Part shown: one piece after another, positions 9,736 through 20,210 of the stretch
How positions within the stretch are numbered: the first letter of the stretch is position 1
How the letters are laid out: each line of letters starts with the position of its first letter
Origin: Brachycybe producta
Lineage: Eukaryota > Arthropoda > Diplopoda > Playtdesmida > Andrognathidae
NCBI GenBank assembly: GCA_036925085.1
Contig: JAUPFP010000034.1
Coordinates: forward strand, 1,689,501-1,753,500
DNA: 64,000 bases
Direction: 5' to 3'
The notes under the pieces: model-generated
Told to the model about the DNA's origin: nothing
The model's database searches: none
What the model saw: only the letters and a program-made list of their open reading frames with translations
Made by a program: the position numbers and the translations under genes

Positions 9736-11060
9736 GAGGTATTAGTGAAAGTTATTCAAAAAGCAACTGAAATCAAATTAATTTGTTTTGATTTGATGAT
9801 TCTCTACATGTTAAAAAGTTGCTGGCAAAGAGGGGGGACTCTTAATTTGTGACGAAATCTTTAAGGTTGAAAACTTAGGGTTGTATTTTTTTTTTAATAA
9901 TGTTTAAGTTAAAGCAAGTGCTGAACTCATCAATTCACACACGCAACTTTCTATCGAAAGTTGATGAGTCTAGCATTACTTTTGACTCCCCTCATTGAGA
10001 ATATGACCCTTAGCACTTGAACTCTACGAATAGGGTTCTGACATACAAAAATCCTGTTTTATTGACTATACCATCGAACAAGAGTTTTTCTTTGAATTTT
10101 TCCTTTGTTTTTGTTGGAACCCTCCTCAGAGAGGGTTCAAGTTGAAGTTCATTTGCCTATTTTTCTTTGTGAATTCGATTCTAAGTTACTGATCTAATCA
10201 TCATCGTAGTAATAATTAATAGGCTGTTGATGGCTGAGTTACAAGTAGTGCAAAAACTGGATGAGACCTATGCCCAATGTCAGTAGGTCATTTTAACCTA
10301 TTGTTGCTATACTCATGCCAAGTGTAAGACACAATTCAGGCAACTCTTATGTACAGGAAAAGGTAACTTAGTAACTTGTTTGCAATGTAAGAAGGTGGCT
10401 CGGTTTTAAATTTGTTTTTTGTCTCACTCTGTATGGATTTGCTTACTTTAATTTTGGCAAAGAAAAATCTCAAATCAACCATTGCAGAAACTAGTTTCTT
10501 TTGTCTGACATGTTCAAAAGCTCAATTTGAAAACATATCTAAATATAGATAGATACAGTATAATAATAAAGACCTACTGAGAAATATGAGATTTTCTTGA
10601 GGGAAATATTTTCTGTGTGGTTTGATTTATTTTACAGTATTAGTTTTAAAGTATTAGTTGCACACAATCTCTCTGCTTACCGAAGATAAAAATGAAAGAT
10701 TCAACGTATATTTATGATCACTGCCAAAAAGTGAAATAAAAAGCAAGTCATTTTTCACAATGACTAGACAATGTGTACCACCAATATGCGAGTGAATGTA
10801 CAACATTAATAACGTTTTTATTCAACGTTCGGATTTCTCATGCTGTAAATAACAAACCAAAGATCTACATTATCAAGTCTTAAGAATGTTTCCTATATTC
10901 GCTTGTTTTTAGATATTCTACACATTGACTAAAACGCGATGAACTATTTAGATTTTTACTTGGTACATAAATTGGAAACAAAAAATGAAATGATTTGTAC
11001 TCTGGCATTAATATGGGTGCAATTGAATACCAGAGACTTTTTTTTTGTGTTGTAAGAAAT
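9736..11060. other. Noncoding AT-rich DNA with a weak TAAGGCC-family relic
   Basis: A degraded palindromic relic around 10008-10195 shares CACTTGAACTCT and CAGAGAGGGTTCAAG words with the MITE at 482-647. Nothing else is recognised. Confidence 0.4.
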
Positions 11061-11283
11061 CTTGGAGTTGGATTGTTCCAACCTTCTAGGCCAGGATAAT
11101 TTTTGCACTCCTCGGATGCAATACAAACAGCTCAAAAATACAACATCCATAAAGAGAGAAATCCAAGCGTTACAATCAGAAACAACATTGGCAGCTCTTA
11201 TGGAAAATGCTGTCAAAAAAAAGCCAGATTTGCGAAGCCAAAAATGGGGAAGACATTTATGTGAAATTAATTTTCATAGCTAA
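11057..11283 (+). pseudogene. Unrecognised coding-like fragment, possible exon or gene relic
   Basis: About 75 codons are open after an AG at 11055-11056 that follows a T-rich tract, as a splice acceptor would. The frame ends at TAG. The peptide is balanced and charged (for example REIQALQSETTLAALMENAV near its middle), unlike the low-complexity frames of this AT-rich DNA, and local GC is higher. I do not recognise a family. It could be a last exon, a captured exon or chance. Confidence 0.25.
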
Positions 11284-11447
11284 TTCAAAAAATATCTCCA
11301 ATTTTTAAACTTTACTTGTAATAAAATAATTAACAAACAAAAAAGTTATTAAATAGTGAAACGTTTTTTAAAAAAGTTATTACTTTTTGCAACTTTCTAG
11401 ACTGGGAAAGTTGAAGTAACACATAGGCAATGAATGCAATAATAATC

Positions 11448-11893
11448 TAGAGGTGGGACGAATCCTAAATTTTCTCGGATCCGAATCCGAAACTTAAAAG
11501 TTTCTAGAATCCCTCGAATTTCACGAATCTCGAATCTCTCATATAAGAATCTTATATTATTCATTAAGAAGATACAAATAAATGAAATAATATTAAATAT
11601 TAAATTATTAATAATAATGAAAAAAAAAAGTGTGGCGGTATTCAGGGTGGCCCACAAGTTGATATTGTTGATCCGAGTTCTACAGAAATTCCAACAATCG
11701 CCGTTTATTTTGTTAGTGAACGCGCTTATATTGGACGTCAATGGACTTGAAACTACTTTTACCAAAGTTTTTAACAATTTTTTTTTTTTAGGTTAGGATT
11801 CGAAAGACGAAAAAAGCGAGAAGATTCGAGTTTTCGAATCTCGAATATTTTTCAAGATTCGCGGGATTCGAAGATTCGAATGGCCCATCCCTA
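11448..11893. mobile_element. hAT-like MITE with TAGGGATGGG ends
   Basis: The left end TAGAGGTGGGACGAATC and the inverted right end TAGGGATGGGCCATTCGAAT are hAT-like. Flanks AATAATCT and AATAATAT match at 7 of 8 bases, fitting an 8-bp target duplication. The interior repeats TCGAATC/GATTCGA on both arms. A minus-strand frame of 126 codons across it is a product of this repetition. Confidence 0.65.
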
Positions 11894-11970
11894 AATAATA
11901 TTGTCAACAGCATTACAGAGTGTGTTTCAATTATGAAAATGTCATCTTTCTTTTCGTCCTTAAAAAGGGG

Positions 11971-12007
<37 letters not shown>

Positions 12008-12008
12008 T
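11971..12008. repeat. (TC)n microsatellite
   Basis: Nearly pure TC dinucleotides with one TTTC interruption. Confidence 0.95.
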
Positions 12009-13180
12009 TTGAACATTTTATGAGCTCTTAAACGTAATATAAATATGTAATAAAACATATCCACACAAACATTAATTTAATTTTGTTCAACTGAAGTTGT
12101 ATTCAATTAGGTATCTTTAAAGTGACGAGTTAGTGATGGGTTTATTTTATTAAATTATTATGCAGATATTATTATATTCTAAGCTAAAGCTATAAATAAA
12201 GTGAATGAACTTGTCTATTTGGAATAAAGAAAAAAACAACCTTCAATTTTTGACATAAATTGACATTTATTTTTCTAACTTTTTATCCATAAAAATTTAA
12301 GTCGTTTATTTTTTGGTCTCTTTAGATGTTGTTGACGTTTGTGAAGGAAAAATAACATGTTTTTCATATATGTTTTTTGTGTGTGTTTTTTTTTCACTCT
12401 AAATTAGACAAGAAAAAAAAAAAGGAAACAGAAATAAAAATGAAAATGTATTTAAGCCTTTTTGAAGTCATATAAAGAGACCATTAAATTACATGTACCA
12501 TGCATGTCTTTCTTATAAAGTATATCATGCGAGATATATTTAAAGAAACCCACTTTAATAGTTTTATTTAGCTATTTTTTTTTTTGCAAGCAGAAATATT
12601 TTATCTGAAATTTAAAAAAAAAAAAACTGTGGGCTCATGTTCAAGTAAAAATGTGCTTTTTAATGATGATTTAATAAAAAAACATTTTTTAATCACAATG
12701 GTTAACCAGGAACGATGTGTTTTGTAATAGCAACCAAAATCTATAATAAAGGCAATTTATTTGCGATTGATATCTTTTTTTTTTGTACTTGACAACAACT
12801 TATTGGTAATTTGGAGCAATTCTCGGTTGTGATCAATAAGCTTAAAACCAATATCTTTACCAACAATCATCATTTATTGCTATAAACTCTACTGTTAACG
12901 TAATCGATGGCCGCCACCTTCAAAATGATGAATTGTCCTCAATATATAGTTTCTTGATTGGCCTGTCAAATATTGCCTAATTCGCTTACAAGCCAAAACG
13001 GTATATTCCATCTCGAACTGTTCCTTTCAAATACCACCAATATATGTTATCGGCGTAGTGGCTTTACGAATTTTGCTTTGTTTTCTAGTGGTGAGCGAAG
13101 CGAGCTTTTTTCAGTATAGCACCAAACATGTAAAGACGTTTGAAATTGAAGTACCTGTCAAATTTTGGTAAACGTAAATT
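12009..13180. other. Noncoding AT-rich DNA
   Basis: No gene, RNA or defined repeat was recognised between the TC microsatellite and the degenerate minisatellite that starts near 13190. Confidence 0.4.
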
Positions 13181-13256
13181 TACATTTCAGAGTTATGAGA
13201 GGCTCTGGAGAATCACCCAATTTCGAGAAGTTCCCGAGAGCTTCACAGTTTCTATA

Positions 13257-13807
13257 GGTTGTGGGTCACTACAGCTACCAAGGCTCACAAGCGCTACTAG
13301 GGGGAGAACCGCTACTTGGGTCACTACAGCTACCAAAAAATAGGGGGACAAAATATAGACCTTTTTTATCACTTTTTCGTCACTACAGCTAAAAAAAATA
13401 ACCCTTTCTCCCTAACCTAACCGAACCTTACCTAATGAAACCTTACCTAACCGGACCTTAACGATCCTAACCAAAAAGTACCGATACTAACAGAACCTAA
13501 CCAATCCTAACCGATACTAACAGAACCTAACCAATCCTAACCGATACTAACGGAACCTAACCAATCCTAACCGATACTAACGGAACCTAACCAATCCTAA
13601 CCGATCCTAACCAAACCTAACCGATCCTAACCAAACCAAACCGAACCTTACCGAACATAATGAAACCTAATCGAACATAATGAAACCTAACTGAACCGAA
13701 TGTAATCTAAACTAAACGTATTGATAAATAAAAAGGCCTATATTTTTGGTAGCTGTAGTGACCCTCGGTAGCTGTAGTGACCCAGTTAGCTGTAGTGAGC
13801 CAGTCCC
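13257..13807. mobile_element. Inverted-minisatellite element with CCTAA-like core and 8-bp flanking repeat
   Basis: The left arm has two copies of GG(G)TCACTACAGCTACCA. The right arm has three inverted copies (GGTAGCTGTAGTGACC and variants). The 300-bp centre (about 13399-13700) is degenerate CCTAACC/CCGAACC/CCGATACTAA DNA. The element is flanked by the exact 8-mer TTTCTATA (13249-13256 and 13808-13815), consistent with a target duplication. Ends start GG on both sides. No ORF encodes a recognisable protein. Confidence 0.65.
13399..13730 (+). repeat. Degenerate CCTAA (TTAGG telomere-like) pentamer array
   Basis: The tract is built from CCTAA with frequent CCGAA, CCAAT, CCGAT and ACTAA variants, often in 10-20 bp higher-order units such as CCTAACCGATACTAACGGAA. 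It lies in the centre of the 13257-13807 element. It is too degenerate to be a working telomere. Confidence 0.7.
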
Positions 13808-14146
13808 TTTCTATATGCTTTCAGGGCTTTTTAGTTTTGAAAGGCTCCCAGGGGCTTTCCAGTTTATAGAAGTTTCTGGAAGCCGTCGCAGTTTCAAGAA
13901 CATCTGGACAATTTCGAGAGGCTGCTTGTTTATCCAATGAATTTTTTTAATTTTAAATTAATATAGTTAAAACTTTGTACACATATTTTATTATGTCGTT
14001 AACAACTAGCATAAATTACAAATTTGTAACCGGTATAGTTTTCGAAATGCGTATTCTTAATAAGACGCATCTTACTTACCACCACTCGGCAGTGTATTGT
14101 ATATACATGTAACTCGCTCGAGCCAGTACGTGCCTGATTTCATCTC

Positions 14147-14166
14147 GGGGGGGGGGGGGGGGGGGT
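14147..14166 (+). repeat. Poly-G tract
   Basis: About 20 consecutive G residues, unusual in this AT-rich window. The length may be affected by sequencing error. Confidence 0.9.
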
Positions 14167-14281
14167 TGGACATGAAGGCTAGCATTGCTTATAGGCACGA
14201 AGAATACGGTGAGGGGAAACATGTGACAAATCATTTAAATACTAGTGGGGTAACCCGTCATAAATGACGGGAGCAAAATTC

Positions 14282-14424
14282 ACAGGCAATTGTGCCCAGC
14301 ATTAGAATTTCTTTTCCTCCGCCCTTTTATGACGTCAGACCAAGTAACAAACCCAATTAGAAATTGATGACGTTCATAAAAGGGCGGAGCAAAAGAAATT
14401 CTAATGCTGGGCACAATTGCCCGT
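14282..14424. mobile_element. ACAGGC-family MITE inside the composite's left arm
   Basis: The inverted ends are ACAGGCAATTGTGCCCAGCA and TGCTGGGCACAATTGCCCGT. The centre has CCGCCCTTTTATGACGTCAG and AATTAGAAATTGATG. No direct repeat is seen around it, and the homologous arms carry it in the same place, so it has become part of the larger element. Confidence 0.75.
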
Positions 14425-14744
14425 GATAAACTGTAGTTTAATTTTGCTACTATTATCCCCTCCCCTTTTTTTAAATTTGAAAGAGAAAACGCGTTTTTCA
14501 TTTTCTCTCGTGTGCGCATGCGCATGCGCGTCGTTTTTATTTTTACTCCTTTCTATTTTCAGTCACTTTTTTCCCTCCACGTTTCTCTCTCCCCCTCTAC
14601 ACTTTCCAACCTTTCCCCCCTCTCCAATTTAATATCATAGGGTTCTTGGATGGAGAGTGTGCAACATATAGTTGACTTTGAGAAAAAAATTTATTCATTT
14701 AAATTTATATAAATTGTACAGTGTTAATCACAGACAGACCTGGC

Positions 14745-14746
<2 letters not shown>

Positions 14747-14784
<38 letters not shown>
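14747..14784. repeat. (TA)n microsatellite at the inner edge of the composite's left arm
   Basis: A run of about 19 TA units follows CCTGGCTTAA, the same position as the long (TA)n in the compact copy. Confidence 0.9.
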
Positions 14785-14787
<3 letters not shown>

Positions 14788-16029
14788 AGTTAATAACATT
14801 TTTTTGACATCTTGACCTTTACAGTGTGGACCGTCATGCCACATTCAACTTAATTCTTCTCGAGAAAACAATTATGTTTTCTTGAAAAGCAAGCATATTT
14901 GGTGCTAGAACCGTTTTTTTTAAAGCATTGTTTTCACTTTCACTCGTGTCTCTTTGAGTGGAAGCGTACCTGTGGAACACAGCCAACATTACCAAATGAC
15001 TTGCTATACAATATTTTCTTTTTACCAACAACAAAAACCCAGAAACACATCAAGATAGGAACTTCTTGTTAAGTTGCCATTTAGAAACTGAACATTGCAC
15101 AATAACAAATACAATAAGATGCATCTGGATTGTTACATCACAGATGGTCGATTCTAATTAAGCTAGATTTAAGCTTGTTTAACTTTTTTTCTAGAATACT
15201 CCGTACACACATACAAAAAAAACTAAGGCATTTACCACAACAATTTGGGTTTTAACATCCCCCCCCCCCAATTCTCTGTGGTGTCAGATGCTTGAAATTG
15301 GATATTAGTATTTCTATAACCAAAAGCCAGCATCGTCATGTCATTTATGAATATGATGATTATTATTATTCGTTTATTCATTCATTATACTTTCTGATTG
15401 TTAGATTTTTTATGATTCTTTAGATTCCTTTTCTTCCTTGAAATCTGAAGTTTTTTTTATGACTCAATAAAAAGATTTTATGATCTTATTATTATTATTT
15501 TTCTTCTGTCTCATTTCTGAGGTCAAAATGAATTTCTTACAAATTTTCTTGCGCTGTTTGAAAGTTTGCTTGAATATTTTTTTTTTGAAGAGGATTTTTA
15601 TTTCGGACTGCGTTTATTACAAATATATGTTTGTGTATTTGTATTGTGTAATGAAACATTTGTGCAATCTGAGCTTATTTGCCATCAAGTATGATCAGGA
15701 AATGAAGTCAAATGTTTGTTTAGACAAATACAAACAGATATCAGATATTGAGTCTCTCGCGACCTCAAAGAAATTTTTTACTGTGAAAGTACATTACATT
15801 CCAGCTGTTGTTTCCAGCTTCTTTTAACAACTTGTCTAGGATAGAAAAAATATATGGTACTAAAGCTGCCCTTTGCCCAGTGGCCTATGTTACAGGGTGG
15901 ATAAAGATCGTGTTTTTTTTTAAATTTTAAAATATCAGATTTTTTTGCCGTTATCACTTTGACTGGAGTATTTTTTTACTGTAAAATTATTCTGTCTTAT
16001 CTTTGATGTTTCATATTGATATTTTTTTT

Positions 16030-16330
16030 AAAATAAGCTTTTTATCATCATCATCGTTTTCTGCGCCTTTTCCGCAATATGAAGGGTTGGCTTTATGGGT
16101 TCTGGCCCTCCACTCCTTTATATCATCAATTTTGTCAAATCTTTTAAGACCGGCTGCCAACCTGGCATCGACGCACCCTTTTGCACCCGGGTTAGAGACC
16201 TGCAATGGCGGGGTTCGGTTTTGGTCTGCCTTGAGTATTTGATTTCCTCAGTACCTTCCATAACTGGCTAGCATTCTCCTATATCCGCCACTTGAAGAGA
16301 CAGACACCCGGTGGGGCTTTGAAGCATACA
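16030..16330 (-). repeat. GC-richer dispersed-element fragment with (GAT)n tail, possibly a LINE/SINE 3' end
   Basis: Read on the minus strand, a block of roughly 50% GC ends in a short GAT-repeat tail (about 16046-16060). A short-motif 3' tail is a habit of RTE-type LINEs and their SINEs. No reverse transcriptase motif is visible, so the class is inferred. The open frames on both strands probably reflect the higher GC. Confidence 0.35.
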
Positions 16331-16547
16331 ATATTTTCTTCTATGAAGTTATACCCTGTCTACTTCTGCTTGGTTAAACATATTTAGATGATGTTAAACA
16401 TTTGTGATGTAGACCTAGATAATGAAATTTAGCTAGAAAATTATTTAACTAGGTTAAAAACAAAGTTTAAAACTTGGTTAAATGTTAACTTTAAAAGGGT
16501 TGCTGTAACACGTTGAGTGCAATTGATTGCATTTAGTTCTACATTAT

Positions 16548-16640
16548 CAGGGTGGCAGTGATTTAAATCACATTGATTTAAATCAATTGATTTTTTTTAA
16601 ATAAATCAAATGATTTTTTTTTCAAAAAAATATTCATATT
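16548..16640 (+). mobile_element. hAT-like terminus with repeated ATTTAAATCA words
   Basis: CAGGGTGGCAGTGATTTAAA is followed by further TGATTTAAATCAATTGATTT words. A CAGGGTGG start with repeated GATTTAAATC is typical of hAT elements. A possible second end, CAGGGTGGATAAAGATCG, lies at about 15893 in the same orientation, so no single intact element can be drawn. Confidence 0.4.
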
Positions 16641-18062
16641 TATTTAAACATTTAATTTATACAATAAAAAGAAAACAGTTCCCAGCATTTTTCTTTATGT
16701 TTATAAAAATAAAGCTGGGTGGTAGTCCTTTTGTTAATGCATTATTTTTTGGGAAGATATGCTTGAGGAAGTATCCTATCCCCAAATGACTGGTGGAAAA
16801 ATCATTATAGGGACACATTGATATAAATATGATATCATTGATATATTTAAGAGCCTCAGAGGTAAACTGTGTTAAGTCAACAAACCTATATTTTACATGA
16901 AGAGTCGTTTGAAAATTTTCCTCTTCATTGAAGGAATAGGACTTAACATGGTATAAATAGTTTTTGTTTATGTGGAGTCTTATGTGTATATGTCTTTTCG
17001 TGTTGACGGCAAAATATGCATGGAGTGTCAGCTGGTGTGTGGTTTTTAATGAAAAATTTCTTTTTCTTTTCTGTTTTTTTAGCAACTTTTATCTTTAATG
17101 TAAAAACCTCACATTGCAACTATGCAACTAAATTAAAGTTTGCTTATCTATATGATAACGAAGTAAAAAAGAAATCATAAAATACACAAAAAATTGAAAA
17201 GGACACAATATTATGGGTAAATTAGAATTGACTACCAGTTTTACAAAAGCCTCGTCTATCTTTCTTTCTTGTGTCCCTGTGTAACGCTGTGCAAACAAGG
17301 ACAAAAACGCGTAACACATACGAATTTATATAAATTTAAATTAACTGCTTTTTTTTATCAAGGTCAACATTATGTTGCGCTCTCCCCATCCCAGAACCCC
17401 CATGATATTAAATTGGAAAGGGGGAAAAGGTTGGAAAGTGTGACGATGCTGGCCCTTTGGCGCCACCGTTTCGACTCTGTTGAAACGGCGGTGGGGCCAC
17501 TGCCGACTCAGTTGGCAGCAGGCCAGCCGTTTGTTCTTTCGACATTTGATACGTTACGATTGGCTAGATCATCCTTTGAAGCCCACAAAAAACTTTGTTT
17601 CTTTCGGGAACCTTCGGTACAGTACTTGATGATGCCGATGGCACTGTCTCTTCGAGTCACTTGGAGGTTCCAAGCAGAGGTACTCAGAGATTTTCTGAGT
17701 CCCTCCGTCGGAAATCCCGTCGGTTGGGTTCTGGAACTCGAAAATGCTTAATATACAAAACACTTTTGTTGTGGTCAATAAAGTCTGAACATCTGTGCAC
17801 CAAGGGGTGCCATACTGACAGAAAGAAATTTTTGCAGGGTGTTTCACCATTCTGTTTTTACAGGGTGTCACAAAAGGGTAGATGAGGGGGAGAGAGAGAA
17901 AAACGTAGAGGGGAAAAAAGGGGAGGGGGAAACTGAAATTGAAATGAAAGGAGTAAAAAAGGAACAAACGACGCACACTAGAGAAAATGAAACGCTCATT
18001 TTCTCTTTCAAATATAAAAAAGGGGAGGGGATAATAGTAGCAAAATTAAACTAGAATTTATC

Positions 18063-18146
18063 ACGGGCAATTGTGCCCAGCATTAGAATTTCTTTTGCTC
18101 TGCCCTTTTATGAACGTCATCAATTTCTAATTGGTTTGTTACTTGG
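18063..18146. mobile_element. Truncated ACAGGC-family MITE at the composite's right end
   Basis: The left half (ACGGGCAATTGTGCCCAGCA through TTGGTTTGTTACTTGG) is present. The right half and the adjoining stem of the end hairpin are deleted, so ACTTGG joins directly to ACGGGTTACCCC. Confidence 0.7.
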
Positions 18147-18182
18147 ACGGGTTACCCCACTAGTATTTAAATAATACTTAAT

Positions 18183-18660
18183 ACAACCTGGAATTAAATG
18201 CAGTCAAGTTGTGTTTAGTTGAATTATAATAGAATCCAGTTAAGGATGTGAAAAACTTAAAAACGACTTCATTACTTTTAATATCTGAACATCTTGAAAT
18301 ACTAAATCAATATTAAATTACGTTTTATTTTATTTTGTTTTAACTACACCTAAAAAGTTAAACGCATTTAAATATTAAACATGTTCTACAGAGCATTTTT
18401 AAAAGGACAAACAAACAATATGTCAAATTCTATAATAAAAGATTTCATTTAATATCTCAATATATTGAGTCAATATTTAAATCTATTAAATTTGTATTTC
18501 AATATAATGGATTAAGTGTAACAAAATATTGATTTAGTATTTCAGTTTGTTCACATTAATGTCAATTTTATTTTGTTCATGTCCTTAACTGGACTTCATA
18601 TAATCCAAGTAAACATATTTACATTGAATGCATTAATTATGCAAATAATCAAATTAAATG
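18183..18660. mobile_element. Inverted pair of fragments of the TACACAC-type MITE family, copy B
   Basis: The left half carries GAATCCAGTTAAGGATGTGA in plus orientation. The right half carries TCATGTCCTTAACTGGACTT in inverted orientation. The centre contains the family's AACATGTTCTACAGAGC and ACAAACAATATGTC words. It looks like two copies joined head to head or one extended palindrome. Confidence 0.6.
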
Positions 18661-18864
18661 AATTGTATTTATGGCTCATTTTGTAAATAGATTGATTCTC
18701 AACTTTTTGGATGTTTACATTATTAATTAAAAAGTTAACTTAAAAAAACTACTCATTTAAGCTTATTATAAGCATATTAAACAACACTCTTCAATACAAT
18801 TAATTATTTATTGGACTTTTTCATTTTTTCTTCTTCACGAAAACCAGACGGTAACTTATGATGT

Positions 18865-18951
18865 CATTAACGAAATAAACTTTTTCAATATGTATAATTG
18901 TGTCTGCGACATACACAATTATACATATTGAAAAAGTTTATTTCGTTAATG
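18865..18951. repeat. Perfect palindrome, 39-bp arms with 9-base loop
   Basis: CATTAACGAAATAAACTTTT... at 18865-18903 is matched exactly by its inverse at 18913-18951, with the spacer CTGCGACAT. A perfect 39-bp match implies recent origin or conversion. Confidence 0.9.
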
Positions 18952-19080
18952 ATCCAATTGGCGTAATTGTCCATTACACGAAATGTATGTCCATTTCGCG
19001 TTTTGCATCTCAGGCCAATTTATGTTCATTTCGTGAAATAGACATACATTTCGTGTAATGGACAATTATGCCAATTGGAT
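18952..19080. repeat. Second palindrome abutting the first, with TCCATTACACGAAATGTATG arms
   Basis: Arms 18952-19000 and 19030-19080 are inverted, from ATCCAATTGGC to GCCAATTGGAT. Within each arm short words (TTGTCCATTACACGAAAT, TGTCCATTTCGCG) are repeated variants of one unit, like a small version of the inverted-minisatellite elements. No clear target duplication was found. Confidence 0.75.
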
Positions 19081-19867
19081 GCGGAACCCCAATATAGGCT
19101 AAAATTGTTTAAAATTGAATATTCTAGAAATTACAAATGATTCACATTTAAAACTTCTAGTTGCTTGTTAGCATCATACAGTATATCAAAATATAGTTGT
19201 ACAAAAAAATTAAACAAATTTATTAAGAATTAAAAAAAAAAAGATATTGGAAATTAAAAATTTAGTTTTTTTCTGAAGAAAACTATTTTTTTATAAACCT
19301 TGTTTTTTTTTTAAAAAAATTTAAAAATCAGTAACTTCTTTAAATATGTACAAATTTATTATATTTTGTGTACACCTACTGTGTACATGTGTTGATGTGT
19401 TGTTAAAAACTTCCTTAATTTTCAATGGTTTGTTTTTTATGGGTTAGTGCGATAGTCAACTATAAATAAACATGTCAAAAGTTGAGTCTTGATTTGTAAC
19501 CTTTAATAACATTGTACATTGTCCCTTCTCCTTTAGAATACATTTATAAACACACACAAAATATGAGAAAGATTAAAGAAGACTTAAAAAAAAATTCTTA
19601 ATTTCGTGTTTTTAAATGTTTAAAAAAAAATAACTCATTTTTTCGCTTTGTTAATGAATTGGTGGTCGTTAGGTTAGGTACAGCAGTAATAGTAGTTCTT
19701 CACACACATTCCAATGGATTTAAGTTTGCTTTCTGCGGAAATTCTCTTGAAAATTAAATGATATTTGTAAAGTTAATTTTCTATGAAGTGTTTTAGCAGT
19801 TGAAGTCTACAGATAGTTAGCATTTATAAAGTTATTATAACTTTTTTAATATTACTTTTTCTAAATA
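19081..19867. other. Noncoding AT-rich DNA
   Basis: No gene, RNA or defined transposon recognised. Confidence 0.4.
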
Positions 19868-20210
19868 AAAAAGTAAATATAAATAAAAACTACGTTTTTT
19901 GTTACAAACTTTTATTTCTACTAAGACATATTTTGTTTTTGTTTTTGGGACTACAGAAGTGTAATTGTTTTATTTTGTTGGAAAGTACGTTATTTAAGGT
20001 ACCTCCTCCTATATTGGCGGATCCAGGACAGGTCATTCGAGGAGGATCTGTCAGAATTTTATAGATTAACATGTAGCACTAGTAGAGGAGGTTGTGTAAA
20101 CAATTTCAGCTCTCTCTAGGTCATTATGGAGAAGTTCGTTAAAATATTAGAAATAGAAGTCCATCCAAACGGACAACGGTCAAGTCAACTTAAAAGCTTG
20201 TTATACACAA
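19868..20210 (+). repeat. Dispersed segment, copy 1, ending in a short coding-like stretch
   Basis: It shares ACTACGTTTTTNGTTACNNA, TTTATTTCTACTAAGACAT, ACAGGTCATTCGA, GATCTGTCA and GAAGTTCGTTAA, in order, with 37185-37448. After CTCTCTAG the plus strand reads VIMEKFVKILEIEVHPNG, a frame that looks like real protein. From memory it resembles a conserved stretch of RSBN1/KDM9-type proteins; this is unverified. An in-frame TAG just upstream coincides with the AG of a possible acceptor, so it could be an exon start in duplicated genomic DNA. Confidence 0.4.

Larger units (their letters stand above)
13190..13930. repeat. Degenerate roughly 22-bp minisatellite split by an insertion
   Basis: Words such as TTTCGAGAAGTTCCCGAGAG, AGTTTATAGAAG and TTTCTGGAAGCC recur on both outer sides (about 13190-13256 and 13816-13930). 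The middle is occupied by the inverted-minisatellite element at 13257-13807. Confidence 0.5.
14785..17250. other. DNA lying between the two arms of the 14-18 kb composite
   Basis: There is no matching DNA in the compact copy of the element. The segment is AT-rich and holds hAT-like CAGGGTGG starts at about 15893 and 16548 and the GC-richer fragment at 16030-16330. The remaining open frames are low-complexity. It may be inserted DNA or captured flank. Confidence 0.5.
14242..18163. mobile_element. Composite element with CTAG-hairpin ends, interrupted by about 2.4 kb of foreign DNA
   Basis: The left end reads CTAGTGGGGTAACCCGTCAT and the right end is its inverse, ACGGGTTACCCCACTAG. Both sides are flanked by TA. 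The outer arms (14242-14784 and about 17250-18163) match in inverted orientation: MITE core, CCCCTCCCC, GTGCGCATGCG, a C/T-rich tract, ACATATAGTTGA and TTTAAATTTATATAAATT. In the compact copy at 34736-35723 these arms meet at a (TA)n. Here they are separated by unrelated DNA. The end hairpin CCCGTCAT-aa-ATGACGGG (14254-14271) plus CTAG resembles a Helitron 3' end. Inverted ends with TA duplications fit a long-TIR DNA transposon equally well. Confidence 0.65.

Noticed and set aside
13399-13730. Functional telomere or chromosome-end signal
   Set aside because: The pentamers are highly degenerate, enclosed by inverted repeats and followed by tens of kilobases of ordinary sequence.
17269-17751. 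160-codon plus-strand open frame
   Set aside because: It overlaps the inner part of the composite's right arm and neighbouring DNA. No domain is recognised and antisense frames of similar length overlap it, as expected from locally higher GC.
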